From assembly GCA_964458385.1 (NCBI GenBank), contig CAYWIS010000097.1, positions 1-21,218 of the forward strand: DNA of 21,218 nt, given 5' to 3'. The first letter of the stretch is position 1; each line of letters opens with the position of its first letter. The translations under genes were made by a program, and so were the position numbers. Below, one piece after another: positions 1 to 7,404 of the stretch. The DNA comes from JAHWKS01 sp964458385. GTDB taxonomy: Bacteria; Planctomycetota; Planctomycetia; Pirellulales; Pirellulaceae. Under the pieces are notes generated by a model, which did not search any database, was not told where the DNA came from, and worked only from the letters and a program-made list of their open reading frames with translations.

Positions 1-69
1 GCATTTCAGGCTCACGATCCCGACAGCAAGGTCTACTTCCGCAATATCCGAGTCAAGCGGTTACCGTAG
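1..69 (+). CDS. C-terminal end of a DUF1080 (3-keto-disaccharide hydrolase-like) protein, partial
   Basis: Only the last 22 codons are in the window, ending with TAG. The peptide includes HDPDSKVYFRNIRVKRLP, which resembles the closing beta strand of DUF1080 domains (typically a '.HD.GS.V.F.NIR.K.LP' ending). These are concanavalin-like, mostly secreted proteins that are very abundant in planctomycetes and are linked to cleavage of keto-sugars. The rest of the gene lies upstream of the window, so length, signal peptide and active site cannot be judged. A hairpin with a short T run follows the stop by about 20 nt. The assignment rests on a short match and remains an inference. Confidence 0.6.
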   Translation, partial: AFQAHDPDSKVYFRNIRVKRLP

Positions 70-88
70 GTTTATTAATCGCTATGGG

Positions 89-113
89 CGGAGGGGGCTT
101 GCCTCCGAGTTTT
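89..113 (+). terminator. Rho-independent-type terminator after the DUF1080-like gene
   Basis: A perfect 6-bp GC-rich stem (CGGAGG at 89-94, CCTCCG at 102-107) with a 7-nt loop is followed by AG and TTTT (110-113). It starts 20 nt after the stop codon at 69. The U-run is short, so it may be a weak terminator, or simply a G-rich intergenic repeat of the kind common in planctomycetes. Confidence 0.5.
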
Positions 114-137
114 GAACGCCGTACCCGGTGTCGTTTA

Positions 138-161
138 GTTCCCAAGCAATGGCTTGGGAAC
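138..161. repeat. Perfect 10-bp palindrome, REP-like (GTTCCCAAGC-aatg-GCTTGGGAAC)
   Basis: The left arm GTTCCCAAGC (138-147) and right arm GCTTGGGAAC (152-161) are exact reverse complements around the loop AATG. From memory, this 'GTTCCCAAGC...GCTTGGGAAC' core resembles small dispersed palindromes in cyanobacterial and planctomycete intergenic DNA. It lies between the upstream terminator and bshB1, and overlaps a possible TTG start at 154, which makes that start unlikely. No T-run follows, so it is not an obvious terminator. Confidence 0.6.
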
Positions 162-198
162 CGACGTCAATGCGTTCCCTTTTGAAGACGATTCTCTC

Positions 199-939
199 GT
201 GAGCGATCCGCTTCAGGATTACCCGCAATTGGATGTGATCGCCGTCGGCGCCCATCCTGATGACGTAGAAATCGCCTGCGGAGGCACGTTAGCTCGGCTG
301 GCGAAACTTGGTTATCGGGTCGGAATCATCGACTTGACCGACGGCGAGCCAACTCCTTTAAGCGCTGGTCCAGAGGAACGACTGGCCGAAGCGCAAGAGG
401 CGGCTCGTATCCTGGGAGTTACCAAGCGGGTAACGCTTGACCTGGGGAACCGGCGATTGTTCGATACCTTCGAAAATCGGGTTGCGCTGGCGAAGGAGTT
501 CCGAAAGTATCGCCCGAAGGTCGTAATTGGATTTGGCGATAAGACGCCGATGGCTTCGCCCGACCATTGGCAAGCCATGCAGATTACCGACGCCGCTGTG
601 TTTTATTCTCGCTTAACAAAGTGGGATGAAACGTTCGACCACTTGCCAGTCCACACAATCTCCTCGCAACTCTATTTTCGTCTTGCGTTTGAACCCGTAT
701 TGATGAATCCCGGAATGGCGCATTTTGTAGCTGACATCACCGACACGCTAGAAACCAAGATCCAAGCGGTTCGCTGCTACAAGACGCAGTTTCCCGCGGA
801 TAAGGAATACATCTTTGACCGCCTGCGCGGAGCAGCGCTTTCGGCGGGGTCAGCGGCGGGATTTGGCGCTGGCGAAGTTTTCGCCAGTGTGCGCCCCTTG
901 GGTGCGCCGGATCTTATGAAGTTTTTGTTTCCGACCTAA
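199..939 (+). CDS. bshB1: BshB1-like N-acetylglucosaminyl-malate deacetylase (PIG-L/LmbE family)
   Basis: Zinc-dependent deacetylase of the PIG-L/LmbE fold. BshB1 removes the acetyl group from GlcNAc-malate in bacillithiol synthesis. From the GTG start the protein has 246 residues. The zinc motif AHPDD is at residues 18-22 and the second motif is SPDH at 120-123, where classical members have HPDH. The C-terminal KTQF and GxxAGFGAGEVF segments also fit BshB1. Start choice: the frame is open to TAG at 136. TTG 154 sits in the palindrome and has no ribosome site. GTG 199 follows GAAGA. TTG 229, after AGGA, would give 236 residues, the usual family length, and is a real alternative. No bshA or bshC is seen nearby, so the exact substrate is inferred from family membership. 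Confidence 0.8.
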   Translation: MSDPLQDYPQLDVIAVGAHPDDVEIACGGTLARLAKLGYRVGIIDLTDGEPTPLSAGPEERLAEAQEAARILGVTKRVTLDLGNRRLFDTFENRVALAKEFRKYRPKVVIGFGDKTPMASPDHWQAMQITDAAVFYSRLTKWDETFDHLPVHTISSQLYFRLAFEPVLMNPGMAHFVADITDTLETKIQAVRCYKTQFPADKEYIFDRLRGAALSAGSAAGFGAGEVFASVRPLGAPDLMKFLFPT

Positions 940-1047
940 GCCATTGCGTCCTTGACGAATCGCTTTCCCAACTCGTATAACCAGCGCGAGCAGTGGCGAA
1001 GCCTTCGGAAGTTCTTGCGTCTTGAGCGCCGCTCTCAATCGACCGCG

Positions 1048-2445
1048 TTACGCCTCAAAGACGTGACCGTATTCGGGCACCTCGACCGACCAGCGTAGTT
1101 CCTCGCGAATCGTGTTCGCCAGGTTCAAGGCTGCTTGCTCTTCTCCATGCGTAAGAAAAAGACGCCGCGGAGGCCGCTCAAAGGCTCGTACCCACCGCAA
1201 AAGACCACTGCGATCTGCATGCCCTGAAAAACCATAAAGCTGCGCGATTTCAGCCCGAACGCGGTATAAGCGGCCATGGATGCGCACTTCAGCGGGTTTT
1301 TCGAGGATCTGGCGCCCTAGCGTGCCGTGGGCTTGATAGCCAACAAAGAGAATGGTCGACTCCGGCCGCTCGATATTGTGACGGAGATGATGTTTGATGC
1401 GTCCGTTGGTGCACATTCCCGACGTGGCCATAATGATCGCCGGCTTGTTATAGCGATTGATCTCTTGCGACTCCGCGATTGACCGCGCCATTCGCAATCC
1501 GGGAAAATGAAGCGGGGGTTCGCCCGAAGCGATAAGCCGCCATGACTCTTCGTCAAAAGCATCGGGATGCCGACGAAAGATATTGGTCACGTCGACCGCC
1601 ATGGGGCTGTCAAGAAAGACGGCAACATCGGGGATTCGATCCTTATGAACGAGGCGGCTGATATAGTACATCAGCTCCTGCGCTCGTTCGACAGCAAAAG
1701 TTGGGATGACAACATTTCCACCTCGACGCACCGTGGTGTTTATCACTTCGGCCAGTTGGGTTTCAATCTTACCCCGCGTTTCGTGGTCGCGGTCGCCATA
1801 CGTCGATTCCATGACGATGTAATCCGCTTGGCGAAAGTAACTTGGATCGCGAATAATTGGTTTGTCATGCTGGCCAATATCGCCCGAGAACACGATCGTC
1901 GTTGTCTGATCCCCCTCCTTTAAGCACACTTCGATCATTGCTGACCCGAGAATGTGGCCGGCATCGTGGAAGGTGGCAGTCAGGCCGGGAATAATTTCCC
2001 GCGGCGTGCGGTAGGCAACGGCATGGAAGAGTGGAAGAGTCTTGCCCACATCTTGCTCGGTGTAGAGCGGGATTTCTGGGTACTTTCCTCGGCGACCCTC
2101 TTTGGCATGCCGACGTTTCTTGTAAGCTGCATCCTCCTCTTGAATCTCCGCTGCATCACGGAGCAGAGGGCCGGCCAATTCACACGAGGGGCGAGTTGCG
2201 TAAATTGGGCCACGGAACCCCTGTTGAACGAGCTTAGGCAACAGTCCGCTATGGTCGATGTGGACATGCGTTAGCAATACCGCGTTAATCTCGTCGACGG
2301 GGATGACCGGCGCCGCCCAATTTCGCCCCAGGAATTCGCGTTCCTGAAACATGCCGCAGTCAATTAATACCCGTCCGGCTGCTGTCTCCAGGCAATAGCG
2401 CGAACCGGTGACTTGGCGATTGGCCCCGAGAAAGTGAAGTTTCAT
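1048..2445 (-). CDS. MBL-fold beta-CASP ribonuclease (TTHA0252/CPSF73-like)
   Basis: A 465-residue cytoplasmic metallo-beta-lactamase of the beta-CASP RNA-processing group. The zinc-site motifs are complete: HVHIDH at residues 60-65, H164 in GHILGSA, and D189 in SGDIG. The beta-CASP motifs are E213 (ESTYG), H409 (FSGHAD) and H433 (LTHGE), matching motifs A, B and C of CPSF73 and TTHA0252. All catalytic residues are present, so an active RNA endonuclease (and perhaps exonuclease) is expected. The RNA target is not evident from the context. The frame is open up to 2571, but ATG 2445 is chosen because it starts directly at MKLHFLGA, the usual family N-terminus, and has GGAG 7 nt upstream. It is divergent from the FHA phosphatase gene and convergent with bshB1. 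Confidence 0.88.
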   Translation of the reverse strand: MKLHFLGANRQVTGSRYCLETAAGRVLIDCGMFQEREFLGRNWAAPVIPVDEINAVLLTHVHIDHSGLLPKLVQQGFRGPIYATRPSCELAGPLLRDAAEIQEEDAAYKKRRHAKEGRRGKYPEIPLYTEQDVGKTLPLFHAVAYRTPREIIPGLTATFHDAGHILGSAMIEVCLKEGDQTTTIVFSGDIGQHDKPIIRDPSYFRQADYIVMESTYGDRDHETRGKIETQLAEVINTTVRRGGNVVIPTFAVERAQELMYYISRLVHKDRIPDVAVFLDSPMAVDVTNIFRRHPDAFDEESWRLIASGEPPLHFPGLRMARSIAESQEINRYNKPAIIMATSGMCTNGRIKHHLRHNIERPESTILFVGYQAHGTLGRQILEKPAEVRIHGRLYRVRAEIAQLYGFSGHADRSGLLRWVRAFERPPRRLFLTHGEEQAALNLANTIREELRWSVEVPEYGHVFEA

Positions 2446-2452
2446 AGATCGG

Positions 2453-2456
2453 CTCC
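2453..2456 (-). promoter_or_regulatory. Ribosome binding site deciding the beta-CASP nuclease start
   Basis: GGAG on the minus strand is 7 nt before ATG 2445. It supports this start over the ATG 42 codons upstream, whose extra residues do not look like part of the MBL fold. Confidence 0.6.
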
Positions 2457-2624
2457 GGCAACTCCGGTATCCTTCCGCATGTTTTGTACGGATGCCCGCA
2501 AATCGTGGACTTTTGGGGGGTGGGAAGTGTAAAATGATAGCAGTTTCTATTGCGCCGATAACGACGTTCAACTAATAAGACGAACTCCCGCGCTTCCGAT
2601 GGATTTCCTTGGCGGAGGGCCCGG

Positions 2625-4373
2625 ATGGCGACTTTGCATGTTTTGCGAGGAGCGAACGTCGATTCATTTTTCGAGTTGGCGACTCGACGCGAAGTGCTAC
2701 TAGGGCGCGACCCTCACAGTGACATCGTCTTATCGGATCGAACCATTTCAAGGCGGCACGCTCGCATTTTCCAACGCGACGGAGTGTACTTTATCGAGGA
2801 TCTCAACAGCGTCAATGGAGTGGCCATCAACGGGCGACGAATTAGTGAGATTACGCAACTATACCACCAAGACCAAATCGCCCTTCACGACATTGTTTTC
2901 CAATTCCTCGATTCTACCTCGGACGCAGCGCCGCCCGCAGAACACCCGCAAGACACTTTGGGAGACGACGAGTCGACACTCGATGGGCTTCAGCAATTAG
3001 GGGAATTCGTTGCTCTCCGCGATCTCGCCGCGGAAGAGCATTCGCCCGCAGCAACACTTGCCGATGACGCATTGGTTGGCTCCGGTCCGGCTTCCGGCCC
3101 GGGAGCGCGAGACCACGCGTTTACCAAGCTGCAAGCAATTCTGGAAATCACGCAAAGTCTTGGGGCGTCGCTGAACTTGGCTGAGGTGCTGCCGCGCATC
3201 CTTGAGAGTTTGTTCCGAATTTTCCCCCAAGCCAGGCGCGGTTACATTCTTCAACGTGATAAGCCAAGCGGCGAACTTGAACTGCGAGCGATTAAGCATG
3301 AAACCACGGGGTCCGACACCGTGAGTCCAATTGGTGGTCAGGTGGCGCAGCGCGTCATGCGCGAAGGGGTTGCGTTTCTGAGCAGTGACGCTCAATCCGA
3401 TGATCGCTTGGGAGGACTTGCATCATCGGCATTGGACGACAGCGAACCCATTCGTTCCGTGATGTGCGCCCCGTTGATGGGCCCATCACGTTCGCCTTTG
3501 GGCGTGATCCACCTTGAAACGAACGATCCTCGCCGGCCTTTTACGCAGTCCGATTTGGAAGTCTTGGCGAGCGTTGCTTTCCTTGCCGGTCAGGCGGTTG
3601 AATATACGGAGATTCACGAAGAATTACTTGAGCTGGACCGCCGCAACCTGGAATTAGATTTGGCGCGGAGTGTGCAATTGGCTTTTCTTCCGCAACGCGC
3701 ACCCCGCACCTTGGCATATCAGTTCTCTCACCACTATCGAGCCGCGCAGTACGTGGCGGGTGATTACTTTGAGTACATCGAACTGCCCAATGGACGCGTG
3801 GCGGTTGTCGTAGGTGATGTGGCGGGCCACGGCGTATCGGCCGCACTCACCATGGCGCGACTGTGCAGCGATATTCGATACGCCCTGTTAACCACCGATA
3901 CGCCGGCCCAAGCCGTCTCGAAGCTCAATTGGCAACTGTCGGTGCAATTCCCCGATCTTCCTTTCATCACCCAAGTTTTGTGCGTGCTGGACGACCACAG
4001 CAATTCCATGACGGTGGTTAATGCGGGGCATCCCTATCCGCTACTGCGCAGGGCGGGGTCTAAGCAAATCCACGAGCTCGATGAATTGGGAGGTTTGCCG
4101 CTCGGCGTTCACGAGTCGATGGCGTACGAGCAATTTACCATATCGCTTGAGCCTGGCGATCTCGTCATGTTGTATACCGACGGCGTGACGGAGGCCATGA
4201 ACCGGAAAGGCGACCTCTACAAATCGTCGCGCATGGGGAACGCGATCGTGAAAGCAGGCAGCGAACCCAAGCACGTCATCCGCGCTGTGCTCAACGACGT
4301 CCGAATTTTTACGGAAGGCCGGGCCTTCCACGACGACGTATGCCTTGTGGCGTTCCTCCGCCGCCCTACCTAG
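2625..4373 (+). CDS. FHA-GAF-SpoIIE (PP2C-type) serine/threonine phosphatase
   Basis: A 582-residue soluble signalling protein. Residues about 5-97 form an FHA domain with the phosphothreonine-binding pattern GRD (27-29), SRRH (42-45) and N61 with N64-G65. An acidic, low-complexity linker (98-165) leads to a GAF domain (about 167-330) and a helical linker (about 331-358) with ARSVQLAFLPQ, typical before RsbU/SpoIIE phosphatases. The PP2C-like domain (about 365-580) has its metal-binding aspartates: D380 in GDYFE, D398 in VGDVAGHG, D519 in TDGVTEA, and D570-D571. The start ATG has GGAGG 6 nt upstream. The family dephosphorylates phosphoserine or phosphothreonine on anti-sigma antagonists or other partners. 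No anti-sigma factor, antagonist or kinase adjoins it, so its target is unknown. The FHA domain suggests recruitment to a Ser/Thr-phosphorylated protein. Confidence 0.9.
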   Translation: MATLHVLRGANVDSFFELATRREVLLGRDPHSDIVLSDRTISRRHARIFQRDGVYFIEDLNSVNGVAINGRRISEITQLYHQDQIALHDIVFQFLDSTSDAAPPAEHPQDTLGDDESTLDGLQQLGEFVALRDLAAEEHSPAATLADDALVGSGPASGPGARDHAFTKLQAILEITQSLGASLNLAEVLPRILESLFRIFPQARRGYILQRDKPSGELELRAIKHETTGSDTVSPIGGQVAQRVMREGVAFLSSDAQSDDRLGGLASSALDDSEPIRSVMCAPLMGPSRSPLGVIHLETNDPRRPFTQSDLEVLASVAFLAGQAVEYTEIHEELLELDRRNLELDLARSVQLAFLPQRAPRTLAYQFSHHYRAAQYVAGDYFEYIELPNGRVAVVVGDVAGHGVSAALTMARLCSDIRYALLTTDTPAQAVSKLNWQLSVQFPDLPFITQVLCVLDDHSNSMTVVNAGHPYPLLRRAGSKQIHELDELGGLPLGVHESMAYEQFTISLEPGDLVMLYTDGVTEAMNRKGDLYKSSRMGNAIVKAGSEPKHVIRAVLNDVRIFTEGRAFHDDVCLVAFLRRPT

Positions 4374-4438
4374 TGCAAGGGTCGGCGTTGATCATCGTTG
4401 CACCATCGGAGGTTGAGTGCCGCCCCATATCCTACGGT

Positions 4439-5746
4439 CTAGTGCGTATCGGCGCGATCTTCTTTGGATGATGGTTGTCCGATGCAGTAAAGGTGGCGAT
4501 CGGTGCGCAGGTAGAGCCGACCTCCGGCGATGACGGGACTGGCGAATATGCTCTCACGCAGATCATTGCGTGCTAGCTCTTCGTAGCGATCGGCGGCCTT
4601 AAACACGAACACAACCCCTGCCTCATTCGCGGCGAAGACAACATCGCCACAAAGAAGGGGAGAAGCGCTAAACGCGCCGCCAAGACGCTTCGACCAGATT
4701 TCTTCACCTGTTTCGGCGTTCAAACATTTGGCGACGCCGTTGTCTTGAACAATGTAGAGCCGATCGCGCGTTGCCAGCGGAGAGGGAACGTAGACCTTAC
4801 CTTCACTCCGCCAAGCAATTTCCCCTCCGCCATCGGAGCGGATCGCCAAGATACCCGTTTCTGGATAACCGCCGCTGGCGAACACGAAATCCTCATTCCA
4901 AGCCACGGTGTTCGCAGTCACTTCGGCTGGCCCCAACGAATTCCACAGTTCCTCGCCTGTCGCCGGGTTGTAGCTAACCATCGTGCGCTGTCCGCTGAGC
5001 AACAACTGGTCGCGTCCCGCGGTTGTGACGAGTATCGGCGTCCCGTAGCTTGGATCGGCGCCGCGCGCGGTGCGCCACACAATCTTGCCAGTTTCGCGGT
5101 GCAGCGCGGTTATATAGCCCTGGTTTACGTTGTCGCCTGCAACGATGACCAGCGATTCGTAAATAACGGGCGAGCTGCCGTACCCATGCTCCGAAGCGAA
5201 CGGCCCAGCCTGGGCGCGCCAAGCGATCGTGCCTTCCAAGGTTAGGGCAGCTACCCATAAAGCGTCAACCGCCAGGTAGGCGACGAATACATGTTCGCCA
5301 TCGCAAGCGGGAGTGGCGGAAGCGTGCGAGTTTTTTGCATGGGCCTTCATGAACCCCGCACCGTGCAACTCGCAGGTCCACCGAAGCTTTCCGGACTGCC
5401 GATCATAACAATGTAGCTGCTGAGACTCCTTGGCCTCGTCGGCGGTAGAGATGAATATGGCGTCACCCCATAGGCATGGCGTTGCGTGCCCGCGACCAGG
5501 AACCTCGGTCTTCCACAAGACGTTCTGCGTTGTGCTCCACGTAAGAGGAGGCAACGGACCTTGCGCGTGGTTATTACGCTGCGGTCCGCGCCACCAGGGC
5601 CAGTCGTCGGGAGCAACTTCTAGTGGCGGTAAATTGTTGGAAAGCGCCGTGTCGGCCGGCACGACGGGGTCGACATTCTGCCCGCGGCAACCTACCCATC
5701 CCAAGATCGCGATGCATAAGTAGAATCGAAGAAAGAAAGACCTCAT
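4439..5746 (-). CDS. PQQ-like beta-propeller repeat lipoprotein
   Basis: A 435-residue exported protein. The N-terminus is MRSFFLRF followed by a hydrophobic stretch and Cys20 (LGWVGC). This resembles a lipoprotein signal, although Trp at -3 is unusual. After a short linker comes WPWWRGPQRNNHAQG (residues 49-63), the conserved opening of planctomycete PQQ-propeller proteins. At least five blade signatures follow, such as DRQSGKLRW (115-123), HRETGKIVWR (216-225), NPATGEELW (260-268) and NAETGEEIW (343-351). No dehydrogenase catalytic motif or quinone-binding feature is visible, so it is probably a binding or scaffold propeller (BamB-like fold), not an enzyme. The start ATG has a weak AGGA about 12 nt upstream. 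The gene is divergent from the Dnmt2-like gene, with 82 bp between the starts. Confidence 0.85.
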   Translation of the reverse strand: MRSFFLRFYLCIAILGWVGCRGQNVDPVVPADTALSNNLPPLEVAPDDWPWWRGPQRNNHAQGPLPPLTWSTTQNVLWKTEVPGRGHATPCLWGDAIFISTADEAKESQQLHCYDRQSGKLRWTCELHGAGFMKAHAKNSHASATPACDGEHVFVAYLAVDALWVAALTLEGTIAWRAQAGPFASEHGYGSSPVIYESLVIVAGDNVNQGYITALHRETGKIVWRTARGADPSYGTPILVTTAGRDQLLLSGQRTMVSYNPATGEELWNSLGPAEVTANTVAWNEDFVFASGGYPETGILAIRSDGGGEIAWRSEGKVYVPSPLATRDRLYIVQDNGVAKCLNAETGEEIWSKRLGGAFSASPLLCGDVVFAANEAGVVFVFKAADRYEELARNDLRESIFASPVIAGGRLYLRTDRHLYCIGQPSSKEDRADTH

Positions 5747-5828
5747 GACGTTTGTAGTTCCTTCATCCGTCGGCGCTTAGTCGGATTACCCATTTCCTGC
5801 CTGCAATACAGATTTCTTTCGGAGCGTT

Positions 5829-6770
5829 TTGTTACCAAACTCGACCGTGGGATCCACGTCAACCTTTCGCGTATTAGAACTTTTCTGTGGCATCGGCGGA
5901 TGCGCTGCGGCGCTTGACAAGCGGGCCGAGGTCGTCGCCGCGATTGATATTGATTGTGATGCTCTATCGGTGTATCGGACAAACTTCCCGCATCCCATCG
6001 CAACACGCACGATTGAAAGTCTGCCCGACCTAGTTTACCGCGAAGCCGACGCCGAATTGTGGTGGCTTTCGCCGCCCTGTCAACCGTATACCGTACGTGG
6101 GCGGCGGCGAGACTTGGAGGATTCGCGAGCCCATTCGCTGAAAGTCGTATTGCAACGGATTCGTGAAATTCGGCCGCGGTATGTAGCGTTAGAAAATGTG
6201 GGCGGGTTCGAAGGCTCGCAAGCGCAGCAGTTAGTCCGAGAAACGCTCTTGCAGTGCCAATACCGTATCGCCGAGCGGTTGCTTTGCCCAACGGAGATTG
6301 GCGTTCCCAACCGGCGACCACGTTATTATCTCGTCGCCGCTCAAGGCGAACTGGCGCCGTGGCCGCATTGGCGAGTTCCATCGGTACCGCTTCGAGAGTA
6401 TCTTGATCCCGAGCCGCCCCAGGATCTGTTTGTTTCGCCCGAACTCGTGGAACGTTACCGCAGGTCGATGAACATTGTCTCGGCTCGCGACGACACGGCG
6501 ATTACTTCGTGCTTTACCGGCGCCTATGGCCGGTCACCCGTCCACAGTGGATCATATCTAAGCGTAGCAAGCGGCGTGCGGCGATTTTCCCCGCAGGAGA
6601 TCTTGCGACTCCTTGGGTTTCCCGAAAGCTTCACTCTGCCGCCGAAACTGTCCCGGCAAAGGACTTGGTCCTTAGCAGGGAATAGCCTTTCCGTTCATGC
6701 GGTGCGTTGGGTATTGTCAGTGATACCCGAATTACGCGTCGACGGCGACGATGTGGCCGCGGGGCGTTAA
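5829..6770 (+). CDS. Dnmt2/TRDMT1-like tRNA (cytosine-38-C5) methyltransferase
   Basis: A 313-residue SAM-dependent C5-cytosine methyltransferase. Motif I is LELFCGIGG (16-24), motif IV SPPCQPYT (81-88, nucleophile C84), motif VI ENV (122-124), motif VIII NRRPRYYLVA (161-170) and motif X GNSL (284-287). Several features are those of Dnmt2, not restriction-type enzymes: PCQP followed by aromatic-Thr where DNA methylases have PCQPFS, DSRAHSL, ENVGGFEGS, and above all the CFT motif (228-230) followed by AYGR and GSYL, the Dnmt2 target-recognition signature. The closing RRFSPQEILRLLGFP block also matches. Dnmt2 methylates C38 in the anticodon loop of tRNA-Asp (tRNA-Glu in Geobacter). The start is TTG 5829 with GGAG 4 nt upstream; GTG 5847 is an alternative. 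No endonuclease, Vsr or specificity gene adjoins it. Actual RNA activity is inferred. Confidence 0.82.
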   Translation: MLPNSTVGSTSTFRVLELFCGIGGCAAALDKRAEVVAAIDIDCDALSVYRTNFPHPIATRTIESLPDLVYREADAELWWLSPPCQPYTVRGRRRDLEDSRAHSLKVVLQRIREIRPRYVALENVGGFEGSQAQQLVRETLLQCQYRIAERLLCPTEIGVPNRRPRYYLVAAQGELAPWPHWRVPSVPLREYLDPEPPQDLFVSPELVERYRRSMNIVSARDDTAITSCFTGAYGRSPVHSGSYLSVASGVRRFSPQEILRLLGFPESFTLPPKLSRQRTWSLAGNSLSVHAVRWVLSVIPELRVDGDDVAAGR

Positions 6771-6851
6771 CCGTGGTCGCTAGGGCAACTTCCGGTTTCA
6801 CCCCATAAACGGCTGCAACGAGCCTTGGCCGATGACCGGGAGGCCCAGAAA

Positions 6852-7388
6852 TCACACCTCTGGCGCTTGCGGCAGATCCAGCGGCGTATTGAACACGTGG
6901 TTAAAGTAGTTGGAGTATGTGGCCAAGCCGATATAGGCAATCACTTCCGCAATTTGGCCATCGGTGTATCCTACCGAGCGCACAGCGGCCACGTCGGCAT
7001 CGTCTACGACGCCTTTGGTGTCCATCACGCGTTGTACAAAGGTGAGGAGCGCCTTGTGCTTTTCCGATAGCGGATCAAACTTTCGTATGGCCAATATTTG
7101 ATCGTCCGACATCCCGACCCGCTTGGCGATTCCCGTGTGAGCCGAAACGCAGTAAACGCAGCCGTTGAGCTGACTTACTCCTAGGTAGACAACCTCACGG
7201 TCTTCTGGAGTCAACTCGCCTTCGCTGAGGATCTTCGTCATTTCCAGGTAGGCTTTCAGTGCAGCCGCACTGTTTCCCATGCCTTTGAAGATATTCAGCA
7301 CGACGCCTTTCGTTTTCTGCAGGTCGTCAAAAATCTGCTTCACTTCACCTTGGGCTTGGCTTGGTTCAACAACGTTCAATCGTGGCAT
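6852..7388 (-). CDS. AhpD-like carboxymuconolactone decarboxylase family protein (CxxC peroxidase-related)
   Basis: A 178-residue cytoplasmic protein of the CMD/AhpD fold. The motif E65-x11-C77-x2-C80-x3-H84 (E..NGCVYCVSAH) is the exact spacing of the AhpD active site, with a redox-active cysteine pair and proton-relay Glu and His. The family reduces peroxides or recycles peroxiredoxins. The C-terminal NHVFNTPLD (163-171) is typical of the uncharacterised peroxidase-related subgroup. The frame is open to an ATG at 7427, but ATG 7388 is chosen because AGGAGGA lies 9 nt upstream and the protein then begins MPRLN, as is common in the family. No peroxiredoxin gene is adjacent, so the partner is unknown. 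It is convergent with the Dnmt2-like gene. Confidence 0.85.
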   Translation of the reverse strand: MPRLNVVEPSQAQGEVKQIFDDLQKTKGVVLNIFKGMGNSAAALKAYLEMTKILSEGELTPEDREVVYLGVSQLNGCVYCVSAHTGIAKRVGMSDDQILAIRKFDPLSEKHKALLTFVQRVMDTKGVVDDADVAAVRSVGYTDGQIAEVIAYIGLATYSNYFNHVFNTPLDLPQAPEV

Positions 7389-7397
7389 TGGGGAAGA

Positions 7398-7404
7398 TCC
7401 TCCT
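7398..7404 (-). promoter_or_regulatory. Strong ribosome binding site deciding the AhpD-like start
   Basis: AGGAGGA on the minus strand, 9 nt before ATG 7388. It supports that start over the ATG 13 codons upstream. Confidence 0.65.

Noticed and set aside
154..198. TTG 154 as the start of bshB1
   Set aside because: It lies inside the right arm of a perfect palindrome, has no ribosome site, and the added residues have no family match. GTG 199 or TTG 229 fit better.
2550..2580. Possible -35/-10 pair TTGCGC / TAATAA before the phosphatase gene
   Set aside because: Spacing is 17 nt, but only about half of the bases match in each box, which is expected by chance.
4373..4404. GTGCAA...TTGCAC inverted repeat between the phosphatase and lipoprotein genes
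   Set aside because: A 6-bp stem with a loop of nearly 20 nt and no T-run is too weak to call a terminator.
5743..6381. 212-codon minus-strand frame opposite the Dnmt2-like gene
   Set aside because: Its product is Arg/Ala/Thr-rich without motifs, and it overlaps both the methyltransferase and the lipoprotein start. It is a shadow of a real gene.
5829..6770. Orphan restriction-modification DNA methylase
   Set aside because: The motif set (PCQPYT, CFT, NRRPRYY) is that of Dnmt2, and no endonuclease, specificity or Vsr gene adjoins it. DNA activity cannot be fully excluded.
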